A DNA stretch of 36,594 nucleotides from Nonomuraea cavernae (GTDB lineage: Bacteria; Actinomycetota; Actinomycetes; Streptosporangiales; Streptosporangiaceae), in the NCBI RefSeq assembly GCF_014646355.1, contig NZ_BMNH01000048.1, positions 1 to 36,594 on the forward strand. The letters are read 5' to 3'. The translations under genes were made by a program, and so were the position numbers. This document shows positions 15,740 to 24,563 of this stretch, piece by piece; positions within the stretch are counted from its first letter, which is position 1; every line of letters starts with the position of its first letter. Below the pieces are notes generated by a model. It did no database searches. It was not told the DNA's origin and worked only from the letters and a program-made list of their open reading frames with translations.

Positions 15740-16911
15740 GAGGCGCTCCTTTCGATGGGGCAGCTCATGCAGCGCGGGCCACCGCGGCCGCGGCCGAGCT
15801 CAGCTCCGGAGATGGTGATGACCTCGATGCCGTGCTTGCGGAGCATGGTGTTGGTGGTGACGTTGCGCTCGTAGGCGACGACCACGCCTGGGGCGATGGC
15901 CAGCACGTTGGTGCCGTCGTCCCACTGCTCGCGCTCGGCCGCCCACACGTCCTGCTCGGCACGCAGGACGTGGGTCGCGCCAAGCGCCGTGAACAGGTCG
16001 TCGTTCTCGCGTACCGGCAGGCCGGGGGTGAGGGTGAACGAGCGCAGCGGCGGCAGCTCCGGATAGGCCACGAAAACGCCGTGATCGACCATCGTCATGA
16101 CGGTGTCCAGGTGCATGAAGGCCCGCTTCCTCGGCAGAGCGGCGACGATGACGCGTTCGGCGGCCCCCGCCTCGAACAGGCGGCGGGCGAGCAGCTCGAT
16201 CGCCTGGGGTGTGGTGCGCTCGCTCATCCCGACCAGGACCGCGCCGTCGCCGATGACGTGGATGTCGCCGCCTTCGATACTGGCGGGCTGCTCGGCCTCG
16301 GCTGGGAACCACACCGGCGCCCTGCCGTCGAACTTCGGGTGGAAGGCGTACACGGCGGCTACGTGTGTGCTCTCGCGGCGGCGGGCCGGCTTGGCCATCG
16401 GGTGCAAGGACACGCCACCGTAGATCCAGGCCGAGGCGTCGCGGGTGAACAGGTGGTTGGGCAGCGGCGGGAGGATGAAGTCGTCCTCACCGAGCTCCGC
16501 CAGGCGCAGGCTGTCGGCCTTCAGACCGAGCTCGCGCTTGGTCAGCCCGCCGATGAGATGGCGGGTGAGGACGTCCACCGGCATCGCGTTCAGCGCCTGG
16601 CGCAGCGGCGGCGCGAGCGTGGGGCCGAAGGCGGGATCGGTGACCACCCGGTCCAGCACCCACGCCCGGGCTTCGTCGAGCTTGAGCGTCTCGGCCAGCA
16701 GCTCGTCGAACAGATGGACGGTCACGCCGCGCTCGCGCAGGGTGTCGGCGAAGGCGTCGTGCTCCTGGCGGGCCCGCTTGACCCACAACACGTCATCGAA
16801 GAGCAACTCATCGCAGGTGGACGGCGTGAGCCGCATCAGCTCCAGCCCGGGACGGTGCAGGATGACCTGCCGCAGCGCGCCCACCTCGCTGTCGACGTGA
16901 AACACGCTCAT
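15736..16911 (-). CDS. arcA: Arginine deiminase
   Basis: 391 residues from ATG 16911, which overlaps the permease stop by four bases (ATGA); GGAAGG lies just upstream. It hydrolyses arginine to citrulline and ammonia in the cytoplasm. Family motifs are complete: HVDSEVGALRQVILHRPG at the start, FTRDASAWI, EGGDIHVIGDGAVLVGMSERT, HLDTVMTMVD with the catalytic His, and the C-terminal GRGGPRCMSCP with the nucleophile Cys at about residue 381. Length matches bacterial ArcA (about 400). It is the second gene of a permease-arcA-arcB operon. Known role of the pathway: ATP from arginine during energy limitation, and acid resistance through ammonia. The catalytic gene is intact although the next is broken. 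Confidence 0.95.
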   Translation of the reverse strand: MSVFHVDSEVGALRQVILHRPGLELMRLTPSTCDELLFDDVLWVKRARQEHDAFADTLRERGVTVHLFDELLAETLKLDEARAWVLDRVVTDPAFGPTLAPPLRQALNAMPVDVLTRHLIGGLTKRELGLKADSLRLAELGEDDFILPPLPNHLFTRDASAWIYGGVSLHPMAKPARRRESTHVAAVYAFHPKFDGRAPVWFPAEAEQPASIEGGDIHVIGDGAVLVGMSERTTPQAIELLARRLFEAGAAERVIVAALPRKRAFMHLDTVMTMVDHGVFVAYPELPPLRSFTLTPGLPVRENDDLFTALGATHVLRAEQDVWAAEREQWDDGTNVLAIAPGVVVAYERNVTTNTMLRKHGIEVITISGAELGRGRGGPRCMSCPIERSAS

Positions 16912-18263
16912 GCCGCCTTCCGGCCAATGTGTACGGTTTCGTCGCTGTCGCGGTCGTGGTACTTCAGCCACACGTAGACCGGGATGCCGGCGAGCATCAG
17001 CAGCGTGCCCTTGTAGACGACCTCGTAGCCGGATCCGGCGATGGTCCACAGCGCGTAGGCGAACGCCATAACGGCGATCGTGCCATCCACCGTGAGCCGC
17101 CTGCCGGAGAAGTGCTCCCGGTCGGTCAGGGCGAGCAGGAACTGCGCCGCCGCCGCGTACGCGTACGGGATCAAGGTGGTGAGGGTGGCCAGTAGGATCA
17201 CGAAGTTGAACTGCTCGACCAGACCCGCGTTGTAGTTCAGCAGCATCAACCCGGTGACCAGGACACTGGAGACGACCAGCCCCACGGCCGGAGTGCCCCA
17301 ACGCGAGGTCTTGGCGAACACACGCGGGAACAGCCCATCGCGGGCAGCAGCCAGCGGCACCTGGCCCTGCAGCAGGATCCAGCCGTTGAGCGCGCCGAAG
17401 GCGCTGACGATCGCGCCGAGCGCGACCGCGGTGCCCGCCCAGCCGCCGAACATCGCCTCGGCCGCGTCCGCGAACGGTGCCGTGGACTCGATCAGCAGCG
17501 TGCGGGGCACGGCGGCGAACACCGCGACAGTGCCCAGAATGTAGACGGCGGCGGTGACGGCGGTGCCGATGACGGTCGCGCGCGGGATGGTCCGCTCCGG
17601 ATCGTCGACATCCTCGGCGGGGACGGTGGCCGACTCGATGCCGATGAAGGCCCACAGCGTCAGCGCGGCGGCGGCCGTGACGGCCCCGAACGTGCCTTGG
17701 CCGCTCGGGTTGAACGGGGTGAAGTCGGCGGCGTCGATGAAGAACGGCGCGGCCACGGCCAGCCCGATCAGCGGCAGGAGTTTGGCGACGGTGGTGACGG
17801 CCTGGATCCAGCCGCCCAGGCGTACTCCTCGGACGTTGACGACGGTCAGCAGCCAGATCGCCGCCAGCGCCACGCCTGCGGCGAGCAGGGCGGTGTCGGC
17901 GAGCGCGGGCCAGAAGTAGCCGAGGTAGCTGACGAACGCCACCGCGATGGCGGCATTGCCCACCCACACCGCGATCCAGTAGCCCCACGCGGTCTGGAAG
18001 CCGATGAAGTCACCGAAGGCGCGGCGAGCGTAGGCGTACGGGCCGCCCGTCTTGGGGTAGGCGCGTCCCAGCCGGGCGAAGACCAGCGCCAGCAGCAGCG
18101 CGCCGGTCGCGGTGAGCGCCCACGCCAGCAGGCTCGCGCTGCCGAATGCGGCCAGCGACGCCGGCAGCAGAAACACGCCGGAACCGATCATGTTGCCGAC
18201 GACCAGCGCGGTCGCCATCCACGGCCCCAGCTTGCGGCGTCGCGGTAACGGGGTGGCGAACAT
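16908..18263 (-). CDS. APC-family amino acid permease, probable arginine/ornithine exchanger
   Basis: 451 residues from ATG 18263, with AAAGGGG about 6 bases upstream. About 12 hydrophobic segments; the first contains VVGNMIGSGVFLLPASLAAFG, the substrate-binding G(S/I)G motif of APC antiporters such as AdiC and ArcD-like proteins. YPKTGGPYAYARRAFGDFIGF follows, and the central IGIESATVPAEDVDDPERTIPRAT block is typical. The position as first gene of an arginine deiminase operon points to arginine uptake coupled to ornithine or citrulline release. With OTC broken, citrulline export is a possible present role; this is inference. Confidence 0.88.
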   Translation of the reverse strand: MFATPLPRRRKLGPWMATALVVGNMIGSGVFLLPASLAAFGSASLLAWALTATGALLLALVFARLGRAYPKTGGPYAYARRAFGDFIGFQTAWGYWIAVWVGNAAIAVAFVSYLGYFWPALADTALLAAGVALAAIWLLTVVNVRGVRLGGWIQAVTTVAKLLPLIGLAVAAPFFIDAADFTPFNPSGQGTFGAVTAAAALTLWAFIGIESATVPAEDVDDPERTIPRATVIGTAVTAAVYILGTVAVFAAVPRTLLIESTAPFADAAEAMFGGWAGTAVALGAIVSAFGALNGWILLQGQVPLAAARDGLFPRVFAKTSRWGTPAVGLVVSSVLVTGLMLLNYNAGLVEQFNFVILLATLTTLIPYAYAAAAQFLLALTDREHFSGRRLTVDGTIAVMAFAYALWTIAGSGYEVVYKGTLLMLAGIPVYVWLKYHDRDSDETVHIGRKAA

Positions 18264-18343
18264 GGTGATCCCCTTTCCTGCGATCACCACCAGCACATCA
18301 ATCCCGGCGGTTGGGAACCCGAGCCTTAAGCCACCGATACGCC

Positions 18344-18357
18344 GGGTCCTTGGTCCT
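18344..18357 (-). promoter_or_regulatory. DosR/DevR-like box upstream of the arginine deiminase operon
   Basis: The minus strand reads AGGACCAAGGACCC, fitting the GGACC-N3-G-R-CC shape of actinobacterial DosR/DevR boxes. It lies 81 bases before the permease start. Related boxes occur upstream of the ATPase and GAPDH genes. The remaining DNA between 18264 and 18523 shows nothing else I can support. Confidence 0.4.
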
Positions 18358-18523
18358 CGAGTTGCCCGCGTAGGGCGACACGCTGAAGGCGACGGTCACG
18401 TTCCTCCGGACGAGCGAGATCGGGATGATCGTGCGCCCCCTGGTGCCGTTGAAGAACAGCGGTGCCGGCGTCCGAAGCGGCTCGGGTCTCGTTTCATGAT
18501 CCCGTCCTGCCAAGGATGGCGGA

Positions 18524-18836
18524 TCAGCTCGCCCAGGCACGCAGCCCTTGCCGGCTTCCGTGGCCGCGCATCCAAGCCAGCGACTCCTTCTCCAGCTGTC
18601 GCACCCACTGCGGGGTCAGCCCCAGTTTCACCGCGATCTCCCGAGGCGTGCACGGGTCGTGCCCGTCCAACCCGAACCGCAGCCGCATGATCAGTGCCTG
18701 CCGCGGCGCCAACCCGTCCACTAGGTGGTCGGGCGCGTCCGAGCCGGTGCGTGGCCTCCGCCCGCGCCCTGGAGACCTTGACGAGCTCATCCTGCACACC
18801 GATCGGTAACCGCACCGTGTGCGCGTGCTCCAGCCC
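18524..18836 (-). pseudogene. Internally deleted RpoD-like sigma factor copy
   Basis: One frame gives GLEHAHTVRLPIGVQDELVK, then VSRARAEATHRLGR, matching the start of region 3 of the intact sigma gene next to it. Two bases later, in another frame, DHLVDGLAPRQALIMRLRFG, then PREIAVKLGLTPQWVRQLEKE, matches region 4.2 (the -35 reading helix-turn-helix), ending RQGLRAWAS at 18524. About 110 codons between the two parts and all of region 2 are missing. It is a diverged tandem paralogue of the gene at 18969-19895, destroyed by deletion and frameshift. Confidence 0.8.
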
Positions 18837-18881
18837 TGGCCACCCCCAACAGAACGTCCTGGAGATCGTCGCGGGCCAAGC

Positions 18882-18936
18882 GCCCGAAGGCCCCACCCAG
18901 TGGGACCTTCGCCAATGCGACGTCAGGACCTTCGCC
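18882..18936. promoter_or_regulatory. Cluster of three GGRCCTTCG boxes
   Basis: Within 55 bases there are GGGACCTTCGCC (18902-18913, plus), AGGACCTTCGCC (18925-18936, plus) and GGGGCCTTCGGGC (18894-18882, minus). They lie upstream of the deleted sigma copy and just after the intact sigma gene. The shape resembles DosR/DevR boxes; function is inferred. Confidence 0.35.
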
Positions 18937-18968
18937 GGTGCTGCCCGGCGATGGCAAGCGCGGTCGTG

Positions 18969-19895
18969 TCATCGGGTCCAGGCCCGCAGCCCTCGGCGAG
19001 CTCCGTAGCGGCGCAACCGGGTCAGTGACTCCCGTTCCATCCGGCGTACCCAGTACGGGGTCAGCCCCATGCGTTCGGCGATCTGCTCGGGTTTGTGCTG
19101 GCCACATCCGTCCAGGCCGAATCGCAATCGCACCACCCGCGCCTGGCTCGGCGGCAACGCGTCGACCAGCGAGTCCAGCAGAACCTTCAGATCCTGCTGG
19201 TCCACGAGCCACTCCGCCGTGGGGCTCTGATCGTCTGTCACCAGCTCGCCCAGCGTGGTGCGGTGCCGCCCTTCCCCCACTGACGCGTCAAGGCTGGCGC
19301 CGGCTTGGGTGAGCTGCCGCAGCGGGACGTACTTCATCAGGTCGTGGCCTACCTCCTCGGCCAGTTCCCGTTCTGTGGGTGAACGGCCGAGCCGATGGGT
19401 GACCACGGACTCCGCCCGGGCGATCTTGCTCAGGCGGTCCCGCACACCGGCCGGCAGCCGCACCGGATAGGCGTATTCCAGCCCCTGTTGGATGGCCTTG
19501 CGGATCCACCAGGTCGCGCAGGTGGAGAACCGGTAGCCCTTTGCGTGGTCGAAACGCTCGACAGCCCGGATCAGTCCCAGGTTGCCGTCCTGGATAACAT
19601 CCGCCAGCGGCATCCCGCGGTGGGCGTATCGCTTGGCGATCGATACCACCAGCCGCAGGTTCGCCAGGATCAGCTGTTCCCGGGCAGCCCTCCCGTCGGC
19701 GACCGCAGCATCCAGGCCCGCCTTGGCGCTTCCCTGTTCGATCAGGCGGGCGGCATAGACTCCGGCCTCGATGCGCTTGGCCAGTCGCACCTCCTGCTCG
19801 GCGGTGAGCAACGGCGTCGTCCTGATCCGCGCCAGATAGTCACCTACCTGGTCGTGGTGGTCCGGCTCGGCCTCTGCCGTGACGTGAGCAGACAC
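18969..19895 (-). CDS. RNA polymerase sigma-70 factor, RpoD/HrdB-like group 2
   Basis: 308 residues from GTG 19895, with GGGAGG at 19906-19901. Region 1.2 is DQVGDYLARIRTTPLLTAEQ. Region 2 is complete: LILANLRLVVSIAKRYAHRG, then VIQDGNLGLIRAVERFD and YRFSTCATWWIRKAI, the -10 recognition helix. Region 3 is PVRLPAGVRDRLSKI and region 4.2 is IAERMGLTPYWVRRMERES. There is no long region 1.1, so it is an alternative, nonessential RpoD-like factor of the HrdA/C/D kind. Odd point: region 4.2 has MGLTPYWVRR where housekeeping factors have GVTRERIRQ, so -35 preference may differ. A deleted copy lies directly downstream. Confidence 0.9.
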   Translation of the reverse strand: MSAHVTAEAEPDHHDQVGDYLARIRTTPLLTAEQEVRLAKRIEAGVYAARLIEQGSAKAGLDAAVADGRAAREQLILANLRLVVSIAKRYAHRGMPLADVIQDGNLGLIRAVERFDHAKGYRFSTCATWWIRKAIQQGLEYAYPVRLPAGVRDRLSKIARAESVVTHRLGRSPTERELAEEVGHDLMKYVPLRQLTQAGASLDASVGEGRHRTTLGELVTDDQSPTAEWLVDQQDLKVLLDSLVDALPPSQARVVRLRFGLDGCGQHKPEQIAERMGLTPYWVRRMERESLTRLRRYGARRGLRAWTR

Positions 19896-20029
19896 CGGTA
19901 CCTCCCTTCGCCTCGGAGTGACAGGCCTCGCGGGAGGATCGCCGCCCGAAGATCGAGTCTCCGAGCAGGTGGCGATCCGCACCTCAGTGCGTGATCCGGC
20001 TTGCCCTCACTCATCGGAGCCAGGCGTCG

Positions 20030-20208
20030 CGCTGGATGATCGGCAGGTTGCCGGGTCCGAGTGTGGTCCCCGCGCCGCCCGCGACCCAGGCCCGCTCGGC
20101 CGGAGTGGCGAACCTTCAGCCGAACGGCTTGTCCAGGAACGCCCGCAGAAACACCCAGCCGATCGAGATCCGGGCAACCGCCCAGACGTAATCGACAGGA
20201 CGGCTCAT
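20030..20208 (-). pseudogene. DoxX-family membrane protein remnant
   Basis: ATG 20208 opens MSRPVDYVWAVARISIGWVF, then LRAFLDKPFG, and stops at TGA 20118-20116 after 30 codons. The same frame continues RFATPAERAWVAGGAG to about 20040. The combination GWVFLxAFLDKxFG...ATPxERAW is the N-terminal helix of actinobacterial DoxX/DoxD-like quinone-linked membrane proteins. The stop replaces one residue in this motif and the remaining three helices are missing, so the gene is dead. Confidence 0.75.
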
Positions 20209-20753
20209 GCGCGTGTTGGGGTTCGGCGTCCATGACGGGCCTCGCATGAACGGCGGCCATGATGACCTCCTTCACGATGTGTGAGCCTGTTCCGCCTCTG
20301 ACTCCAGGACACCGCCTCCCTCATGGGACGTGCAGAGCCTTACGGCCCGCGATCTCGGGACCTTGGCCGTCATGAGTTCGCGACTCACCTGATCGCAGGC
20401 TCCGGGAGCACGGGCTACGGGCTGTAGTGCACGATCATGTCGGAAACGCCGCCCAGCACCGCTGCGGCGCCGCCCAGGCTGCGATCCGGCCGGCACCACG
20501 TAACTGGTCGGCCTCCCACTGGCCCTCGCGTTCGATGGCCTCCACGAACTCGTTGACATGCGACGGGCCGGTCCACAACCGGCGGCACAGGCCCTCACGG
20601 GCGAACGGCGGGGTCCACGGGTAAGCGATCTGGGCGTGCGCACCGGGAAACAACAGCGCTCCGACACCGATGGCTGCAGTGGCTGCGCAAGGGCGGACGT
20701 CTCTGGAGGACCGGCCCTCGGTCTGGGCGTCAGACGGCCCAGCACGCTGTGGT
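20209..20753. other. Noncoding or degraded stretch with one DosR-like box
   Basis: No complete gene. GGGACCTTGGCCGT at 20357-20370 fits the same box shape as sites near the ATPase and GAPDH genes and lies 149 bases upstream of the DoxX remnant. A minus-strand frame around 20435-20740 contains a signal-peptide-like run (AATAAIGVGALLFPGAHA) but resembles nothing I know and may be a further gene remnant. Confidence 0.35.
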
Positions 20754-23303
20754 TCATGGCAGTTGCCTCCCATCAGTCGGCGGCGAGGCGGCCATGACGG
20801 GTCGCGGCCCGGTCGAATCCGGCTGGGGGTGCGTACCTTCCGCCTTACGCGCACGCTTCGCGCGCCACGTCTTGTGCGTGGTGTCGGCCAGGATCATGAC
20901 GGGGATCGCGAGCGCGGCGAGCGCCCATCCGGCAGGAGACGGAAAGGCTCCCCCGAGTAGGTTGGAGACGGCGGGCAGGCCGAGGAAGAGCAGCAGCAGA
21001 GCCGCTTCGATGGCGATCGCGCCGAGCAGCAACGGGTTGCTGCGCCAGCGGATCCTGCCGATCCAGCGGGATTCGCTGCGGCAGGCGAAGGCGTTGGCGA
21101 ACTGGCCGAGCACCACGGCGCCGAAGGCGGTTCCTGAGGCGGCGGCGAGCAGGCCGATGCTCGGCGCGGTGCCGATCCACCAGCCACCGAGCAGCAGCAC
21201 CGCCATGAAGGCAGCCATCTCGGCCAGCGCCTGAGCGGGACCGAGGACACCGAACACGCGGATGAGCAGGCGGCGGTCGATGAGGTTGCCGGCGCGGGCC
21301 GGGCCGTGCATCGTCCGTGGGTTGGCCGGCTCCGCGCCCAGTGCGAGGGCGGGCAGCAGGTCGGTGCCGATGTCCAGAGCCAGCACCTGCAGCACGCTCA
21401 GCGCGAGCGGGATGGTGCCGCCCGACAGCGCCCAGACGGCGAACGGGGTGAGCTCGGCCACGTTGTCGGTCAGGTGGTAGGTAAGCGAGCGGCGCACGTT
21501 GGCGTAGGTGGCGCGGCCCAGTTCGACGGCCGCCACGATGGTGGTGAAGTGGTCGTCCAGCAGCACCAGGTCGGCGGCCTCACGGGCTACGTCGGTGCCG
21601 GAGGCACCCATGGCGATGCCGATGTCGGCCTCGCGCAGCGCGGGGCCGTCGTTGACGCCGTCACCGGTCATCGCCACGACGTGCCCGCGCCCGCGCAACG
21701 CGCGGGCGATGCGCAACTTGTCCTCGGGTGTCACCCGGGCAACGACCACACCGTCCCGATCCAGCAGTTCGCCGAGGGCGGCGTCGTCGTCCGGCAGGTC
21801 GGCGCCTGTCACGACGAATTCGTCCGTGCCGAGCAGGCCGACCTCGGCGGCGATGGCTCGAGCGGTGCGCGGGTGGTCACCAGTGATCATGGCGAGTTTG
21901 ATTCCGGCGTTCCGGCACTTCCAGATGGCCTCGGCGACGTCGTCGCGCGGCGGGTCGTACAGGCCGACCAGTCCGAGCAGTTCCAGTTCTGACTCCGCGG
22001 CTGTGCGGCCGCGGGCGACCGCGAGGACCCGCAGGCCGCGATCGCTCATCCGAGCCAGTACGTCCTCGGCTCCGGCTACGGCGCCACACAGCGGCAGTAC
22101 CGCGTCCGGTGCGCCCTTGAGGTGTAACCTCCCGTCCACCAGGACGGAGGCACGGCGTCGTGCCGGGTCGAAGGGGTATCGCGCGGTGACCTCTCCTTCC
22201 AGGTCCGCCCCCAGGCGCACGGCCTCGACGTGCAGGGCCACCTCCATGGGATCGCCGACGGGCTTGCCATCGCTCATGCGGCCGGTGGAGCTGAGCACCG
22301 CAGTGCGCATGACCTCGGCGGCTGAGCTCGATGGCGCCCAGGTCTGCGCCACGGTCATCTCGTTGCGGGTGAGGGTGCCGGTCTTGTCGGTGCAGATGAA
22401 GGTCGCCGAACCAAGCGTCTCGACGGCCTCCAGGTGGCGTACGAGGGCGTTGCGGGTTGCCATCCGCTGCGCGGCCCGGGCCAGGGAGAGCGTGACGGTG
22501 GGCAGCAGCCCTTCGGGCACGAGCGCGACCGTGACACCGATCGCGAACAGGAACCCCTGGCCCGGTTCCATGCCCAGGAGCAGGGCCAGGCCGAAGAAGA
22601 CCACGCCGACGGCCACGGCGATCCCGCCGACGATCTTGACGACCTTGCGGAGTTGGACGGAGAGGGGACTGGGTGGCCGGCTGGCCTCACTGGTCAGCTT
22701 GGCGATCGCGGCCAGCCGGGTGTGCGCGCCGGTGGCCACCACGGTGGCCTCGGCCTGTCCCTCCGTGACGAACGTGCCGGCGTGGGCCCGGTCCCCCGTC
22801 CGCGGGCGGGTGGGGCGGCTCTCACCGGTCAGCATGGACTCGTTCAGAGCCAGCGCGTGCACCTCGGCCAGTTCCAGATCGGCGGATACCCGGTCACCCG
22901 CCTCCAGCAGCACCAGATCGCCGATCACGAGGTCGGCCGCGCCGATGAGCATGCGTCTGCCGTCCCGTCTGACCACCACGTTTGCCGGGATGAGCTCGCG
23001 CAACCGCTGCGTGGCCCGATCTGCGCGGTACTCCTGGGCGAAGGCGAAGCCGCCGTTGAGCAGCACCACGACGACGATCGCCACAGCCAGCTGCGGCATC
23101 CCCGCCAGCAGGGCCAGCACCGACGCACCCCACAGCAGCAAAGCGAAGAAATGCGCCATCTGGCGCAGCAGCAACACCACGGCGGGGGTGCGCCGGGCCG
23201 ACGGCAGTGCGTTCGGCCCATCGGCGCTCAGCTGCGCCGCCGCCTCGGCTGCGGTGAGCCCTTGCCTGAACGGGGACACAGTGGTCATGCCAGCCACTGT
23301 CAT
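20754..23303 (-). CDS. Cation-transporting P-type ATPase (type II-like)
   Basis: 849 residues from ATG 23303 (GGGACGAG upstream, weak); in-frame ATGs at 23315 and 23288 are alternatives. Order of features: N-terminal cation ATPase domain (GLTAAEAAAQLSADGPNALP), actuator TGES at about 159-162, VPEGL in helix 4 at about 262-266 (the ion-binding helix of Ca2+/Na+/H+ pumps), phosphorylation site DKTGTLT at about 306-312, KGAPD at about 396-400, TGDGVND hinge at about 546-552, and six C-terminal helices. There is no heavy-metal CPC motif or N-terminal metal-binding domain. The ion is not predictable. CtpF-type pumps of this class belong to the DosR regulon in mycobacteria, and a DosR-like box lies 23 bases upstream here. 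Confidence 0.9.
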   Translation of the reverse strand: MTVAGMTTVSPFRQGLTAAEAAAQLSADGPNALPSARRTPAVVLLLRQMAHFFALLLWGASVLALLAGMPQLAVAIVVVVLLNGGFAFAQEYRADRATQRLRELIPANVVVRRDGRRMLIGAADLVIGDLVLLEAGDRVSADLELAEVHALALNESMLTGESRPTRPRTGDRAHAGTFVTEGQAEATVVATGAHTRLAAIAKLTSEASRPPSPLSVQLRKVVKIVGGIAVAVGVVFFGLALLLGMEPGQGFLFAIGVTVALVPEGLLPTVTLSLARAAQRMATRNALVRHLEAVETLGSATFICTDKTGTLTRNEMTVAQTWAPSSSAAEVMRTAVLSSTGRMSDGKPVGDPMEVALHVEAVRLGADLEGEVTARYPFDPARRRASVLVDGRLHLKGAPDAVLPLCGAVAGAEDVLARMSDRGLRVLAVARGRTAAESELELLGLVGLYDPPRDDVAEAIWKCRNAGIKLAMITGDHPRTARAIAAEVGLLGTDEFVVTGADLPDDDAALGELLDRDGVVVARVTPEDKLRIARALRGRGHVVAMTGDGVNDGPALREADIGIAMGASGTDVAREAADLVLLDDHFTTIVAAVELGRATYANVRRSLTYHLTDNVAELTPFAVWALSGGTIPLALSVLQVLALDIGTDLLPALALGAEPANPRTMHGPARAGNLIDRRLLIRVFGVLGPAQALAEMAAFMAVLLLGGWWIGTAPSIGLLAAASGTAFGAVVLGQFANAFACRSESRWIGRIRWRSNPLLLGAIAIEAALLLLFLGLPAVSNLLGGAFPSPAGWALAALAIPVMILADTTHKTWRAKRARKAEGTHPQPDSTGPRPVMAASPPTDGRQLP

Positions 23304-23325
23304 CGCTCGTCCCATGTCCTGGACA

Positions 23326-23340
23326 GAGACCTTCGACTCC
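23326..23340 (-). promoter_or_regulatory. DosR-like box upstream of the P-type ATPase
   Basis: GAGACCTTCGACTCC on the plus strand, a partial palindrome that shares GACCTTCG with the boxes near the sigma and GAPDH genes. It is 23 bases before the chosen ATPase start, so the position would suit a leaderless or short-leader transcript only if the real start is further in. Confidence 0.3.
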
Positions 23341-23467
23341 AAGGCAATGGCCATCCGACACCGCTGTGCGCGCGGCCAAGCTATGCAGACCATGCGTGCC
23401 GTGGGCGCCGTCAGCCGCGCCCTGAACCGTCCGGGGCCTCGAAGCGGCCGCCGGTGGGCGCCGGGGA

Positions 23468-23494
23468 CCGCCCACGGGCATCACCCGTGGGCGG
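23468..23494 (-). terminator. Hairpin between GAPDH and ATPase genes
   Basis: CCGCCCACGGG (23468-23478) and CCCGTGGGCGG (23484-23494) form a perfect 11-bp stem with a CATCA loop, about 85 bases after the GAPDH stop. It would end the GAPDH transcript. A TTTT run follows on the plus strand, so it could also stop antisense transcription. A second, smaller stem (CATGAGC/GCTCATG, 23518-23535) lies closer to the GAPDH stop. The remaining bases between 23304 and 23579 show no gene. Confidence 0.6.
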
Positions 23495-23579
23495 GGGTGC
23501 TTTTCGATGTCCGGCGTCATGAGCCGACGCTCATGAGCCAGGGCTACCGCTTCGGACATGCTGAGGGGAGACCATGGCC

Positions 23580-24563
23580 TTATGTCATCCGCTGGGCCAT
23601 TTCGACCAGCCGATTGGCATAACCCCACTCGTTGTCGTACCAGCCGAAGACCTTGACCAGATCGCCGCCGGCCTGGGTGAGGGCAGAGTCGAACACGCAC
23701 GAGGCGGCGTCACCGATGATGTCGCGGGAGACGAGCGGTTCGGTGCTGTAGCGCAGGATGCCGTGCAGTTCCTCCTGGGCGGCTGCGGCGAAGGCCGCGT
23801 TGACCTCCTCGGCGGTGACCGGGCGGCGCACTTGGGCGGACAGGTCGGTGATCGAGCCGTCCTCGACCGGCACGCGGATGGCGATGCCGTCCAGCCGGCC
23901 GTTCAGCTCAGGCAACACCTGACCGACCATGCGGGCGGCGCCGGTGCTGGTCGGCACGATGTTGACCGCGGCCGAACGCGCCCTGCGCGGGTCCTTGTGC
24001 GGGCCGTCCAGCAGCATCTGGTCGCCGGTGTAGGCGTGGATGGTGGTCATGAACCCACGCACCAGGCCGAAGCCGGCATGCAGCACCTTCACCATCGGGG
24101 CCACGCAGTTCGTGGTGCACGAGGCTAGCGAGACGATTTCATGCCGGACCGGGTCGTAGGCGGCATCGTTGACACCGGGCACGATGGTGACGTCCAGCCC
24201 CTTGCCCGGCGCTGACAGCAGCACCTTACGCGCACCGGCCTTCAGGTGACCGGCGAGCGCGTCCCTCGTACGGAAACGACCGGTGGCGTCGATGACCAGT
24301 TCCACGCCGTGCGCGCGCCAGTCGATCTCCGCCGGGTCGGCGCAGGCGCTGACCGCGATGGCCGTGCCGTTGACCTCCAGAATCCCGGCGGACGCGGAGA
24401 CCCGCGCGTCGAGCGCACCATGCGTGGAGTCGTGCTTGAGCAGGTGAGCCAGTATGGTCGCATCGGTGATGTCGTTGATGGCGACGATGTCCAGATCCGT
24501 GCGGAGCGCGCGGCGCAGAACGGCCCGGCCGATCCTGCCAAACCCGTTGATTCCGATTCTCAT
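23580..24563 (-). CDS. gap: Type I glyceraldehyde-3-phosphate dehydrogenase
   Basis: 327 residues from ATG 24563, which gives the standard start MRIGINGFGRIGR; the open frame runs a further 73 codons upstream with no GAPDH homology. It oxidises glyceraldehyde-3-phosphate to 1,3-bisphosphoglycerate in glycolysis. The NAD site is GFGRIGR, with NDITD at about 30-34, where the Asp favours NAD over NADP. The nucleophile is Cys149 in SCTTNC and the general base His176 in HAYTGDQ; the end carries WYDNEWGY. All catalytic residues are present. It stands alone, away from pgk and tpiA, so it is likely a second, condition-specific GAPDH; the adjoining stress-type genes and the box at 24621 agree with that. 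Confidence 0.93.
   Translation of the reverse strand: MRIGINGFGRIGRAVLRRALRTDLDIVAINDITDATILAHLLKHDSTHGALDARVSASAGILEVNGTAIAVSACADPAEIDWRAHGVELVIDATGRFRTRDALAGHLKAGARKVLLSAPGKGLDVTIVPGVNDAAYDPVRHEIVSLASCTTNCVAPMVKVLHAGFGLVRGFMTTIHAYTGDQMLLDGPHKDPRRARSAAVNIVPTSTGAARMVGQVLPELNGRLDGIAIRVPVEDGSITDLSAQVRRPVTAEEVNAAFAAAAQEELHGILRYSTEPLVSRDIIGDAASCVFDSALTQAGGDLVKVFGWYDNEWGYANRLVEMAQRMT

Noticed and set aside
16912..17988. An open frame that continues arcA upstream by about 360 codons
   Set aside because: It overlaps the permease on the same strand in another frame, is Arg/Gly-rich, and arcA has a proper start with a ribosome site and ATGA overlap at 16911.
18298..18540. Possible 80-residue minus-strand protein upstream of the permease
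   Set aside because: No ribosome site, no recognisable family, and it overlaps the end of the sigma remnant and the probable promoter of the arginine deiminase operon.
20435..20854. Minus-strand frame with a signal-peptide-like stretch
   Set aside because: It overlaps the ATPase 3' end, has no recognisable family and no ribosome site. It may be a remnant, but I cannot support a gene.
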